64,000 bases of DNA from Heracleum sosnowskyi (taxonomy: Eukaryota > Streptophyta > Magnoliopsida > Apiales > Apiaceae). The position numbers were made by a program, and so were the translations under genes. Numbering within the stretch: position 1 is the first letter of the stretch; every line of letters starts with the position of its first letter. The notes beneath the pieces are model-generated. The model saw only the letters and a list, made by a program, of their open reading frames with translations, was not told where the DNA came from and did not search any database. Positions 46,668-60,700 of this stretch are shown here, piece after piece. Location: contig JAUIZM010000145.1 in assembly GCA_030848705.1 (NCBI GenBank), forward strand, positions 83,878-147,877, read 5' to 3'.

Positions 46668-49600
46668 ATGGACGTACGGACCAAAAAACGTGAAATTTCA
46701 TTTCCGGAAATGGGTTTTTTTCGACCCCCGAAAATGGGAAAAAACCCAGTTTTTGGCCCAAAACTGGTTTCACTGGCATTTTCACGCGCTCAAGAAACGA
46801 GGTTCCGGACACTTTTCTTCCGATTTTTTTTGTCACGTGCTAAAATAGAGGTACAAAATGGACGTACGGACCAAAAAACGCGAAATTTCATTTCCGGAAA
46901 TGGGTTTTTTCGACCCCCGAAAATGGGAAAAAACCCACTTTTTGGCCCAAAACTGGTTTCACTGGCATTTTCACGCGCTCAAAAAACGAGGTTCCGGACA
47001 CTTTTCTTCCGATTTTTTTTGTCACGTGCTAAAATAGAGGTACAAAATGTACGTACGGACCAAAAAACACGAAATTTCATTTCCGGAAATGGGTTTTTTC
47101 GACCCCCGAAAATGGGAAAAAACCCACTTTTTGGCCCAAAACTGGTTTCACTGGCATTTTCACGCGCTCAAAAAACGAGGTTCCGGACATTTTTCTTCCG
47201 ATTTTTTTTGTCACGTGCTAAAATAGAGGTAAAAAATGGACGTACGGACCAAAAAACGCGAAATTTCATTTCCGGAAATGGGTTTTTTCGACCCCCGAAA
47301 ATGGGAAAAAACCCACTTTTTGGCCCAAAACTGCTTTCACTGGCATTTTCACGCGCTCAAAAAACGAGGTTCCGGACACTTTTCTTCCGATTTTTTTTGT
47401 CACGTGCTAAAATAGAGGTAAAAAATGGACGTACGGACCAAAAAACGCGAAATTTCATTTCCGGAAAAGGGTTTTTTCGACCCCCGAAAATGGGAAAAAA
47501 CCCACTTTTTGGCCCAAAACTGGTTTCACTGGCATTTTCACGCGCTCAAAAAACGAGGTTCCGGACATTTTTCTTCCGATTTTTTTTGTCACGTGCTAAA
47601 ATAGAGGTAAAAAATGGACGTACGGACCAAAAAACGCGAAATTTCATTTCCGGAAATGGGTTTTTTCGACCCCCGAAAATGGGAAAAAACCCACTTTTTG
47701 GCCCAAAACTGCTTTCACTGGCATTTTCACGCGCTCAAGAAACGAGGTTCCGGACACTTTTCTTCCGATTTTTTTTGTCACGTGCTAAAATAGAGGTACA
47801 AAATGGACGTACGGACCAAAAAACGCGAAATTTCATTTCCGGAAATGGGTTTTTTCGACCCCCGAAAATGGGAAAAAACCCACTTTTTGGCCCAAAACTG
47901 GTTTCACTGGCATTTTCACGCGCTCAAAAAACGAGGTTCCGGACACTTTTCTTCCGATTTTTTTTGTCACGTGCTAAAATAGAGGTACAAAATGTACGTA
48001 CGGACCAAAAAACACGAAATTTCATTTCCGGAAATGGGTTTTTTCGACCCCCGAAAATGGGAAAAAACCCACTTTTTGGCCCAAAACTGGTTTCACTGGC
48101 ATTTTCACGCGCTCAAAAAACGAGGTTCCGGACATTTTTCTTCCGATTTTTTTTGTCACGTGCTAAAATAGAGGTAAAAAATGGACGTACGGACCAAAAA
48201 ACGCGAAATTTCATTTCCGGAAATGGGTTTTTTCGACCCCCGAAAATGGGAAAAAACCCACTTTTTGGCCCAAAACTGCTTTCACTGGCATTTTCACGCG
48301 CTCAAAAAACGAGGTTCCGGACACTTTTCTTCCGATTTTTTTTGTCACGTGCTAAAATAGAGGTAAAAAATGGACGTACGGACCAAAAAACGCGAAATTT
48401 CATTTCCGGAAAAGGGTTTTTTCGACCCCCGAAAATGGGAAAAAACCCACTTTTTGGCCCAAAACTGGTTTCACTGGCATTTTCACGCGCTCAAAAAACG
48501 AGGTTCCGGACATTTTTCTTCCGATTTTTTTTGTCACGTGCTAAAATAGAGGTAAAAAATGGACGTACGGACCAAAAAACGCGAAATTTCATTTCCGGAA
48601 ATGGGTTTTTTCGACCCCCGAAAATGGGAAAAAACCCACTTTTTGGCCCAAAACTGCTTTCACTGGCATTTTCACGCGCTCAAAAAACGAGGTTCCGGAC
48701 ACTTTTCTTCCGATTTTTTTTGTCACGTGCTAAAATAGAGGTAAAAAATGGACGTACGGACCAAAAAACGCGAAATTTCATTTCCGGAAAAGGGTTTTTT
48801 CGACCCCCGAAAATGGGAAAAAACCCACTTTTTGGCCCAAAACTGGTTTCACTGGCATTTTCACGCGCTCAAAAAACGAGGTTCCGGACACTTTTCTTCC
48901 GATTTTTTTTGTCACGTGCTAAAATAGAGGTAAAAAATGGACGTACGGACCAAAAAACGCGAAATTTCATTTCCGGAAATGGGTTTTTTCGACCCCCGAA
49001 AATGGGAAAAAACCCACTTTTTGGTCCAAAACTGGTTTCACTGGCATTTTCACGCGCTCAAAAAACGAGGTTCCGGACATTTTTCTTCCGATTTTTTTTG
49101 TCACATGGTAAAATAGAGGTACAAAATGGACGTACGGACCAAAAAACGCGAAATTTCATTTCCGGAAATGTGTTTTTTCGACCCCCAAAAATGGGAAAAA
49201 ACCCACTTTTTGGCCCAAAACTGGTTTCACTGGCATTTTCACGCGCTCAAAAAACGAGGTTCCGGACACTTTTCTTCCGATTTTTTTTGTCACGTGCTAA
49301 AATAGAGGTACAAAATGGACGTACGGACCAAAAAACGCGAAATTTCATTTCCGGAAATGGGTTTTTTCGAACCCCGAAAATGGGAAAAAACCCACTTTTT
49401 GGCCCAAAACTGGTTTCACTGGCATTTTCACGCGCTCAAAAAACGAGGTTCCGGACACTTTTCTTCCGATTTTTTTTGTCACATGGTAAAATAGAGGTAC
49501 AAAATGGACGTACGGACCAAAAAACGCGAAATTTCATTTCCGGAAATGGGTTTTTTCGACCCCCGAAAATGGGAAAAAACCCACTTTTTGGCCCAAAACT

Positions 49601-49692
49601 GGTTTCACTGGCATTTTCACGCGCTCAAAAAACGAGGTTCCGGACACTTTTCTTCCGATTTTTTTTGTCACGTGCTAAAATAGAGGTACAAA
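46668..49692 (+). repeat. Higher-order repeat, 16 monomers, copy 1
   Basis: The 3,025-bp unit starts with the monomer carrying CCCAGTTTTTGG and CAAGAAACGAGG. The same start recurs at 49,693 and 52,718, exactly 3,025 bp apart each time. Inside copy 1 a 5-monomer (945 bp) duplication is visible, for example the ATGTACGTACGG landmarks at 47,047 and 47,992. Confidence 0.8.
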
Positions 49693-52600
49693 ATGGACGT
49701 ACGGACCAAAAAACGCGAAATTTCATTTCCGGAAATGGGTTTTTTTCGACCCCCGAAAATGGGAAAAAACCCAGTTTTTGGCCCAAAACTGGTTTCACTG
49801 GCATTTTCACGCGCTCAAGAAACGAGGTTCCGGACACTTTTCTTCCGATTTTTTTTGTCACGTGCTAAAATAGAGGTACAAAATGGACGTACGGACCAAA
49901 AAACGCGAAATTTCATTTCCGGAAATGGGTTTTTTCGACCCCCGAAAATGGGAAAAAACCCAGTTTTTGGCCCAAAACTGGTTTCACTGGCATTTTCACG
50001 CGCTCAAAAAACGAGGTTCCGGACACTTTTCTTCCGATTTTTTTTCTCACGTGCTAAAATAGAGGTACAAAATGGACGTATGGACCAAAAAACGCGAAAT
50101 TTCATTTCCGGAAATGGGTTTTTTCGACCCCCGAAAATGGGAAAAAACCCACTTTTTGGCCCAAAACTGGTTTCACTGGCATTTTCACGCTCTCAAAAAA
50201 CGAGGTTCCGGACATTTTTCTTCCGATTTTTTTTGTCACGTGCTAAAATAGAGGTAAAAAATGGACGTACGGACCAAAAAACGCGAAATTTCATTTCCGG
50301 AAATGGGTTTTTTCGACCCCCGAAAATGGGAAAAAACCCACTTTTTGGCCCAAAACTGCTTTCACTGGCATTTTCACGCGCTCAAAAAACGAGGTTCCGG
50401 ACACTTTTCTTCCGATTTTTTTTGTCACGTGCTAAAATAGAGGTAAAAAATGGACGTACGGACCAAAAAACGCGAAATTTCATTTCCGGAAAAGGGTTTT
50501 TTCGACCCCCGAAAATGGGAAAAAACCCACTTTTTGGCCCAAAACTGGTTTCACTGGCATTTTCACGCGCTCAAAAAACGAGGTTCCGGACATTTTTCTT
50601 CCGATTTTTTTTGTCACGTGCTAAAATAGAGGTACAAAATGGACGTACGGACCAAAAAACGCGAAATTTCATTTCCGGAAATGGGTTTTTTCGACCCCCG
50701 AAAATGGGAAAAAACCCACTTTTTGGTCCAAAACTGGTTTCACTGGCATTTTCACGCGCTCAAAAAACGAGGTTCCGGACACTTTTCTTCCGATTTTTTT
50801 TGTCACGTGCTAAAATAGAGGTAAAAAATGGACGTACGGACCAAAAAACGCGAAATTTCATTTCCGGAAAAGGGTTTTTTCGACCCCCGAAAATGGGAAA
50901 AAACCCACTTTTTGGCCCAAAACTGGTTTCACTGGCATTTTCACGCGCTCAAAAAACGAGGTTCCGGACATTTTTCTTCCGATTTTTTTTGTCACGTGCT
51001 AAAATAGAGGTAAAAAATGGACGTACGGACCAAAAAACGCGAAATTTCATTTCCGGAAATGGGTTTTTTCGACCCCCGAAAATGTGAAAAAACCCACTTT
51101 TTGGCCCAAAACTGGTTTCACTGGCATTTTCACGCGCTCAAAAAACGAGGTTCCGGACATTTTTCTTCCGATTTTTTTTGTCACGTGCTAAAATAGAGGT
51201 AAAAAATGGACGTACGGACCAAAAAACGCGAAATTTCATTTCCGGAAATGGGTTTTTTCGACCCCCGAAAATGGGAAAAAACCCACTTTTTGGCCCAAAA
51301 CTGCTTTCACTGGCATTTTCACGCGCTCAAAAAACGAGGTTCCGGACACTTTTCTTCCGATTTTTTTTGTCACGTGCTAAAATAGAGGTAAAAAATGGAC
51401 GTACGGACCAAAAAACGCGAAATTTCATTTCCGGAAAAGGGTTTTTTCGACCCCCGAAAATGGGAAAAAACCCACTTTTTGGCCCAAAACTGGTTTCACT
51501 GGCATTTTCACGCGCTCAAAAAACGAGGTTCCGGACATTTTTCTTCCGATTTTTTTTGTCACGTGCTAAAATAGAGGTAAAAAATGGACGTACGGACCAA
51601 AAAACGCGAAATTTCATTTCCGGAAATGGGTTTTTTCGACCCCCGAAAATGGGAAAAAACCCACTTTTTGGCCCAAAACTGCTTTCACTGGCATTTTCAC
51701 GCGCTCAAAAAACGAGGTTCCGGACACTTTTCTTCCGATTTTTTTTGTCACGTGCTAAAATAGAGGTAAAAAATGGACGTACGGACCAAAAAACGCGAAA
51801 TTTCATTTCCGGAAAAGGGTTTTTTCGACCCCCGAAAATGGGAAAAAACCCACTTTTTGGCCCAAAACTGGTTTCACTGGCATTTTCACGCGCTCAAAAA
51901 ACGAGGTTCCGGACACTTTTCTTCCGATTTTTTTTGTCACGTGCTAAAATAGAGGTAAAAAATGGACGTACGGACCAAAAAACGCGAAATTTCATTTCCG
52001 GAAATGGGTTTTTTCGACCCCCGAAAATGGGAAAAAACCCACTTTTTGGTCCAAAACTGGTTTCACTGGCATTTTCACGCGCTCAAAAAACGAGGTTCCG
52101 GACATTTTTCTTCCGATTTTTTTTGTCACATGGTAAAATAGAGGTACAAAATGGACGTACGGACCAAAAAACGCGAAATTTCATTTCCGGAAATGGGTTT
52201 TTTCGACCCCCGAAAATGGGAAAAAACCCACTTTTTGGCCCAAAACTGGTTTCACTGGCATTTTCACGCGCTCAAAAAACGAGGTTCCGGACACTTTTCT
52301 TCCGATTTTTTTTGTCACGTGCTAAAATAGAGGTACAAAATGGACGTACGGACCAAAAAACGCGAAATTTCATTTCCGGAAATGGGTTTTTTCGAACCCC
52401 GAAAATGGGAAAAAACCCACTTTTTGGCCCAAAACTGGTTTCACTGGCATTTTCACGCGCTCAAAAAACGAGGTTCCGGACACTTTTCTTCCGATTTTTT
52501 TTGTCACATGGTAAAATAGAGGTACAAAATGGACGTACGGACCAAAAAACGCGAAATTTCATTTCCGGAAATGGGTTTTTTCGACCCCCGAAAATGGGAA

Positions 52601-52717
52601 AAAACCCACTTTTTGGCCCAAAACTGGTTTCACTGGCATTTTCACGCGCTCAAAAAACGAGGTTCCGGACACTTTTCTTCCGATTTTTTTTGTCACGTGC
52701 TAAAATAGAGGTACAAA
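49693..52717 (+). repeat. Higher-order repeat, 16 monomers, copy 2
   Basis: Same length and start as copy 1, with private variants TTTTCTCACGTGC (about 50,045) and GACGTATGGACC (about 50,085) that recur 3,025 bp later in copy 3. The last monomers, including the GTCACATGG with ACGCG types, match the end of copy 1 in order. Confidence 0.8.
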
Positions 52718-54611
52718 ATGGACGTACGGACCAAAAAATGCGAAATTTCATTTCCGGAAATGGGTTTTTTTCGACCCCCGAAAATGGGAAAAAACCCAGT
52801 TTTTGGCCCAAAACTGGTTTCACTGGCATTTTCACGCGCTCAAGAAACGAGGTTCCGGACACTTTTCTTCCGATTTTTTTTGTCACGTGCTAAAATAGAG
52901 GTACAAAATGGACGTACGGACCAAAAAACGCGAAATTTCATTTCCGGAAATGGGTTTTTTCGACCCCCGAAAATGGGAAAAAACCCAGTTTTTGGCCCAA
53001 AACTGGTTTCACTGGCATTTTCACGCGCTCAAAAAACGAGGTTCCGGACACTTTTCTTCCGATTTTTTTTCTCACGTGCTAAAATAGAGGTACAAAATGG
53101 ACGTATGGACCAAAAAACGCGAAATTTCATTTCCGGAAATGGGTTTTTTCGACCCCCGAAAATGGGAAAAAACCCACTTTTTGGCCCAAAACTGGTTTCA
53201 CTGGCATTTTCACGCTCTCAAAAAACGAGGTTCCGGACATTTTTCTTCCGATTTTTTTTGTCACGTGCTAAAATAGAGGTAAAAAATGGACGTACGGACC
53301 AAAAAAACGCGAAATTTCATTTCCGGAAATGGGTTTTTTCGACCCCCGAAAATGGGAAAAAACCCACTTTTTGGCCCAAAACTGCTTTCACTGGCATTTT
53401 CACGCGCTCAAAAAACGAGGTTCCGGACACTTTTCTTCCGATTTTTTTTGTCACGTGCTAAAATAGAGGTAAAAAATGGACGTACGGACCAAAAAACGCG
53501 AAATTTCATTTCCGGAAAAGGGTTTTTTCGACCCCCGAAAATGGGAAAAAACCCACTTTTTGGCCCAAAACTGGTTTCACTGGCATTTTCACGCGCTCAA
53601 AAAACGAGGTTCCGGACATTTTTCTTCCGATTTTTTTTGTCACGTGCTAAAATAGAGGTACAAAATGGACGTACGGACCAAAAAACGCGAAATTTCATTT
53701 CCGGAAATGGGTTTTTTCGACCCCCGAAAATGGGAAAAAACCCACTTTTTGGTCCAAAACTGGTTTCACTGGCATTTTCACGCGCTCAAAAAACGAGGTT
53801 CCGGACATTTTTCTTCCGATTTTTTTTGTCACGTGCTAAAATAGAGGTACAAAATGGACGTACGGACCAAAAAAACGCGAAATTTCATTTCCGGAAATGG
53901 GTTTTTTCGACCCCCGAAAATGGGAAAAAACCCACTTTTTGGTCCAAAACTGGTTTCACTGGCATTTTCACGCGCTCAAAAAACGAGGTTCCGGACACTT
54001 TTCTTCCGATTTTTTTTGTCACATGGTAAAATAGAGGTACAAAATGGACGTACGGACCAAAAAACGCGAAATTTCATTTCCGGAAATGGGTTTTTTCGAC
54101 CCCCGAAAATGGGAAAAAACCCACTTTTTGGCCCAAAACTGGTTTCACTGGCATTTTCACGCGCTCAAAAAACGAGTTTCCGGACACTTTTCTTCCGATT
54201 TTTTTTGTCACGTGCTAAAATAGAGGTACAAAATGGACGTACGGACCAAAAAACGCGAAATTTCATTTCCGGAAATGGGTTTTTTCGAACCCCGAAAATG
54301 GGAAAAAACCCACTTTTTGGCCCAAAACTGGTTTCACTGGCATTTTCACGCGCTCAAAAAACGAGGTTCCGGACACTTTTCTTCCGATTTTTTTTGTCAC
54401 ATGGTAAAATAGAGGTACAAAATGGACGTACGGACCAAAAAACACGAAATTTCATTTCCGGAAATGGTTTTTTTCGACCCCCGAAAATGGGAAAAAACCC
54501 ACTTTTTGGCCCAAAACTGGTTTCACTGGCATTTTCACGCGCTCAAAAAACGAGGTTCCGGACACTTTTCTTCCGATTTTTTTTGTCACGTGCTAAAATA
54601 GAGGTACAAAA
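52718..54611 (+). repeat. Higher-order repeat, shortened copy 3 (about 10 monomers)
   Basis: Starts as copy 2 does and shares its TTTTCTCACGTGC and GACGTATGGACC variants (about 53,070-53,107). It departs from copy 2 after about 1.05 kb and reaches the next anchor monomer after 1,894 bp instead of 3,025. That anchor, at 54,612, has ATTGACGTACGG in place of the usual ATGGACG. Confidence 0.7.
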
Positions 54612-57600
54612 TTGACGTACGGACCAAAAAAACGCGAAATTTCATTTCCGGAAATGGGTTTTTTTCGACCCCCGAAAATGGGAAAAAACCCAGTTTTTGG
54701 CCCAAAACTGGTTTCACTGGCATTTTCACGCGCTCAAGAAACGAGGTTCCGGACACTTTTCTTCCGATTTTTTTTGTCACGTGCTAAAATAGAGGTACAA
54801 AATGGACGTACGGACCAAAAAACGCGAAATTTCATTTCCGGAAATGGGTTTTTTCGACCCCCGAAAATGGGAAAAAACCCAGTTTTTGGCCCAAAACTGG
54901 TTTCACTGGCATTTTCACGCGCTCAAGAAACGAGGTTCCGGACACTTTTCTTCCGATTTTTTTTGTCACGTGCTAAAATAGAGGTACAAAATGGACGTAC
55001 GGACCAAAAAACGCGAAATTTCATTTCCGGAAATGGGTTTTTTCGACCCCCGAAAATGGGAAAAAACCCACTTTTTGGCCCAAAACTGGTTTCACTGGCA
55101 TTTTCACGCGCTCAAAAAACGAGGTTCCGGACATTTTTCTTCCGATTTTTTTTGTCACGTGCTAAAATAGAGGTAAAAAATGGACGTACGGACCAAAAAA
55201 CGCGAAATTTCATTTCCGGAAATGGGTTTTTTCGACCCCCGAAAATGGGAAAAAACCCACTTTTTGGCCCAAAACTGCTTTCACTGGCATTTTCACGCGC
55301 TCAAAAAACGAGGTTCCGGACACTTTTCTTCCGATTTTTTTTGTCACGTGCTAAAATAGAGGTAAAAAATGGACGTACGGACCAAAAAACGCGAAATTTC
55401 ATTTCCGGAAATGGGTTTTTTCGACCCCCGAAAATGGGAAAAAACCCACTTTTTGGCCCAAAACTGGTTTCACTGGCATTTTCACGCGCTCAAAAAACGA
55501 GGTTCCGGACATTTTTCTTCCGATTTTTTTTGTCACGTGCTAAAATAGAGGTACAAAATGGACGTACGGACCAAAAAACGCGAAATTTCATTTCCGGAAA
55601 TGGGTTTTTTCGACCCCCGAAAATGGGAAAAAACCCACTTTTTGGTCCAAAACTGGTTTCACTGGCATTTTCACGCGCTCAAAAAACGAGGTTCCGGACA
55701 CTTTTCTTCCGATTTTTTTTGTCACATGGTAAAATAGAGGTACAAAATGGACGTACGGACCAAAAAACACGAAATTTCATTTCCGGAAATGGGTTTTTTC
55801 GACCCCCGAAAATGGGAAAAAACCCACTTTTTGGCCCAAAACTGGTTTCACTGGCATTTTCACGCTCTCAAAAAACGAGGTTCCGGACACTTTTCTTCCG
55901 ATTTTTTTTGTCACGTGCTAAAATAGAGGTACAAAATGGACGTACGGACCAAAAAACGCGAAATTTCATTTCCAGAAATGGGTTTTTTCGAACCCCGAAA
56001 ATGGGAAAAAACCCACTTTTTGGCCCAAAACTGGTTTCACTGGCATTTTCACGCGCTCAAAAAATGAGGTTCCGGACACTTTTCTTCCGATTTTTTTTGT
56101 CACATGGTAAAATAGAGGTACAAAATGGACGTACGGACCAAAAAACACGAAATTTCATTTCCGGAAATGGGTTTTTTCGACCCCCGAAAATGGGAAAAAA
56201 CCCACTTTTTGGTCCAAAACTGGTTTCACTGGCATTTTCACGCGCTCAAAAAACGAGGTTCCGGACACTTTTCTTCCGATTTTTTTTGTCACATGGTAAA
56301 ATAGAGGTACAAAATGGACGTACGGACCAAAAAACACGAAATTTCATTTCCGGAAATGGGTTTTTTCGACCCCCGAAAATGGGAAAAAACCCACTTTTTG
56401 GCCCAAAACTGGTTTCACTGGCATTTTCACGCGCTCAAAAAACGAGGTTCCGGACACTTTTCTTCCGATTTTTTTTGTCACATGGTAAAATAGAGGTACA
56501 AAATGGACGTACGGACCAAAAAACACGAAATTTCATTTCCGGAAATGGGTTTTTTCGACCCCCGAAAATGGGAAAAAACCCACTTTTTGGCCCAAAACTG
56601 GTTTCACTGGCATTTTCACGCGCTCAAAAAACGAGGTTCCGGACACTTTTCTTCCGATTTTTTTTGTCACATGGTAAAATAGAGGTACAAAATGGACGTA
56701 CGGACCAAAAAACACGAAATTTCATTTCGGAAATGGGTTTTTTCGACCCCCGAAAATGGGAAAAAACCCACTTTTTGGCCCAAAACTGGTTTCACTGGCA
56801 TTTTCACGCGCTCAAAAAATGAGGTTCCGGACACTTTTCTTCCGATTTTTTTTGTCACGTGCTAAAATAGAGGTACAAAATGGACGTACGGACCAAAAAA
56901 CGCGAAATTTCATTTCCGGAAATGGGTTTTTTTCGACCCCCGAAAATGGGAAAAAACCCAGTTTTTGGCCCAAAACTGGTTTCACTGGCATTTTCACGCG
57001 CTCAAGAAACGAGGTTCCGGACACTTTTCTTCCGATTTTTTTTGTCACGTGCTAAAATAGAGGTACAAAATGGACGTACGGACCAAAAAACGCGAAATTT
57101 CATTTCCGGAAATGGGTTTTTTCGACCCCCGAAAATGGGAAAAAACCCACTTTTTGGCCCAAAACTGGTTTCACTGGCATTTTCACGCGCTCAAAAAACG
57201 AGGTTCCGGACACTTTTCTTCCGATTTTTTTTGTCACGTGCTAAAATAGAGGTACAAAATGTACGTACGGACCAAAAAACACGAAATTTCATTTCCGGAA
57301 ATGGGTTTTTTCGACCCCCGAAAATGGGAAAAAACCCACTTTTTGGCCCAAAACTGGTTTCACTGGCATTTTCACGCGCTCAAAAAACGAGGTTCCGGAC
57401 ACTTTTCTTCCGATTTTTTTTGTCACGTGCTAAAATAGAGGTAAAAAATGGATGTACGGACCAAAAAACGCGAAATTTCATTTCCGGAAATGGGTTTTTT
57501 CGACCCCCGAAAATGGGAAAAAACCCACTTTTTGGCCCAAAACTGCTTTCACTGGCATTTTCACGCGCTCAAAAAATGAGGTTCCGGACACTTTTCTTCC

Positions 57601-57719
57601 GATTTTTTTTGTCACGTGCTAAAATAGAGGTAAAAAATGGACGTACGGACCAAAAAACGCGAAATTTCATTTCCGGAAATGGGTTTTTTCGACCCCCGAA
57701 AATGGGAAAAAACCCACTT

Positions 57720-60700
57720 TTTGGCCCAAAAACTGGTTTCACTGGCATTTTCACGCGCTCAAAAAACGAGGTTCCGGACATTTTTCTTCCGATTTTTTTT
57801 GTCACGTGCTAAAATAGAGGTACAAAATGGACGTACGGACCAAAAAAACGCGAAATTTCATTTCCGGAAATGGGTTTTTTTCGACCCCCGAAAATGGGAA
57901 AAAACCCACTTTTTGGTCCAAAACTGGTTTCACTGGCATTTTCACGCGCTCAAAAAACGAGGTTCCGGACACTTTTCTTCCGATTTTTTTTTGTCACATG
58001 GTAAAATAGAGGTACAAAATGGGACGTACGGACCAAAAAACACGAAATTTCATTTCCGGAAATGGGTTTTTTCGACCCCCGAAAATGGGAAAAAACCCAC
58101 TTTTTGGCCCAAAACTGGTTTTCACTGGCAATTTTCAACGCGCTCAAAAAAACGAGGTTCCGGACACTTTTCTTCCGATTTTTTTTGTCACGTGCTAAAA
58201 TAGAGGTACAAAATGGACGTACGGACCAAAAAACGCGAAATTTCATTTCCAGAAATGGGTTTTTTTCGAACCCCCCGAAAATGGGAAAAAACCCACTTTT
58301 TGGCCCAAAACTGGTTTCACTGGCATTTTCACGCGCTCAAAAAACGAGGTTCCGGACACTTTTCTTCCGATTTTTTTTGTCACATGGTAAAATAGAGGTA
58401 CAAAATGGACGTACGGACCAAAAAACACGAAATTTCATTTCGGAAATGGGTTTTTTTCGACCCCCGAAAATGGGAAAAAACCCACTTTTTGGTCCAAAAA
58501 CTGGTTTCACTGGCATTTTCACGCGCTCAAAAAACGAGGTTCTGGACACTTTTCTTCCGATTTTTTTTGTCACATGGTAAAATAGAGGTACAAAATGGAC
58601 GTACGGACCAAAAAAACACGAAATTTCATTTCCGGAAATGGGTTTTTTTCGACCCCCGAAAATGGGAAAAAACCCACTTTTTGGCCCAAAACTGGTTTCA
58701 CTGGCATTTTCACGCGCTCAAAAAACGAGGTTCCGGACACTTTTCTTCCGATTTTTTTTGTCACGTGCTAAAATAGAGGTACAAAATGGACGTACGGACC
58801 AAAAAACGCGAAATTTCATTTCCGGAAATGGGTTTTTTTCGACCCCCGAAAATGGGAAAAAACCCAGTTTTTGGCCCAAAACTGGTTTCAACTGGCATTT
58901 TCACGCGCTCAAGAAACGAGGTTCCGGACACTTTTCTTCCGATTTTTTTGTCACGTGCTAAAATAGAGGTACAAAATGGACGTACGGACCAAAAAACGCG
59001 AAATTTCATTTCCGGAAATGGGTTTTTTTCGACCCCCGAAAATGGGAAAAAACCCAGTTTTTTGGCCCAAAACTGGTTTCACTGGCATTTTCACGCGCTC
59101 AAAAAACGAGGTTCCGGACACTTTTCTTCCGATTTTTTTTTCTCACGTGCTAAAATAGAGGTACAAAATGGACGTATGGACCAAAAAACGCGAAATTTCA
59201 TTTCCGGAAATGGGTTTTTTCGACCCCCCGAAAATGGGAAAAAACCCACTTTTTGGCCCAAAACTGGTTTCAACTGGCATTTTCACGCTCTCAAAAAACG
59301 AGGTTCCGGACATTTTTCTTCCGATTTTTTTTGTCACGTGCTAAATTAGAGGTAAAAAATGGACGTACGGACCAAAAAAACGCGAAATTTCATTTCCGGA
59401 AATGGGTTTTTTCGACCCCCCGAAAATGGGAAAAAACCCACTTTTTGGCCCAAAACTGCTTTCACTGGCATTTTCACGCGCTCAAAAAACGAGGTTCCGG
59501 ACACTTTTCTTCCGATTTTTTTTGTCACGTGCTAAAATAGAGGTAAAAAATGGACGTACGGACCAAAAAACGCGAAATTTCATTTCCGGAAAAGGGTTTT
59601 TTCGACCCCCCGAAAATGGGAAAAAAACCCACTTTTTGGCCCAAAACTGGTTTCACTGGCATTTTCACGCGCGCTCAAAAAACGAGGTTCCGGACATTTT
59701 TCTTCCGATTTTTTTTGTCACGTGCTAAAATAGAGGTACAAAATGGACGTACGGACCAAAAAAACGCGAAATTTCATTTCCGGAAATGGGTTTTTTCGAC
59801 CCCCGAAAATGGGAAAAAACCCACTTTTTGGTCCAAAACTGGTTTCACTGGCATTTTCACGCGCTCAAAAAACGAGGTTCCGGACATTTTTCTTCCGATT
59901 TTTTTTTGTCACGTGCTAAAATAGAGGTACAAAATGGACGTACGGACCAAAAAACGCGAAATTTCATTTCCGGAAATGGGTTTTTTCGACCCCCCGAAAA
60001 TGGGAAAAAACCCACTTTTTGGTCCAAAACTGGTTTCACTGGCATTTTCACGCGCTCAAAAAACGAGGTTCCGGACACTTTTCTTTCCGATTTTTTTTGT
60101 CACATGGTAAAATAGAGGTACAAAATGGACGTACGGACCAAAAAACGCGAAATTTCATTTTCCGGAAATGGGTTTTTTCGACCCCCGAAAATGGGAAAAA
60201 ACCCACTTTTTGGCCCAAAACTGGTTTCACTGGCATTTTCACGCGCTCAAAAAACGAGGTTCCGGACACTTTTCTTCCCGATTTTTTTTTGTCACGTGCT
60301 AAAATAGAGGTACAAAATGGACGTACGGACCAAAAAACGCGAAATTTCATTTCCGGAAATGGGTTTTTTCGAACCCCGAAAATGGGAAAAAACCCACTTT
60401 TTGGCCCAAAACTGGTTTCACTGGCATTTTCACGCGCTCAAAAAAACGAGGTTCCGGACACTTTTCTTCCGATTTTTTTTGTCACATGGTAAAATAGAGG
60501 TACAAAATGGGACGTACGGACCAAAAAACACGAAATTTCATTTCCGGAAATGGGTTTTTTTCGACCCCCGAAAATGGGAAAAAAACCCACTTTTTGGCCC
60601 AAAACTGGTTTCACTGGCATTTTCCACGCTCTCAAAAAACGAGGTTCCGGACACTTTTTCTTCCGATTTTTTTTGTCACGTGCTAAAATAGAGGTACAAA

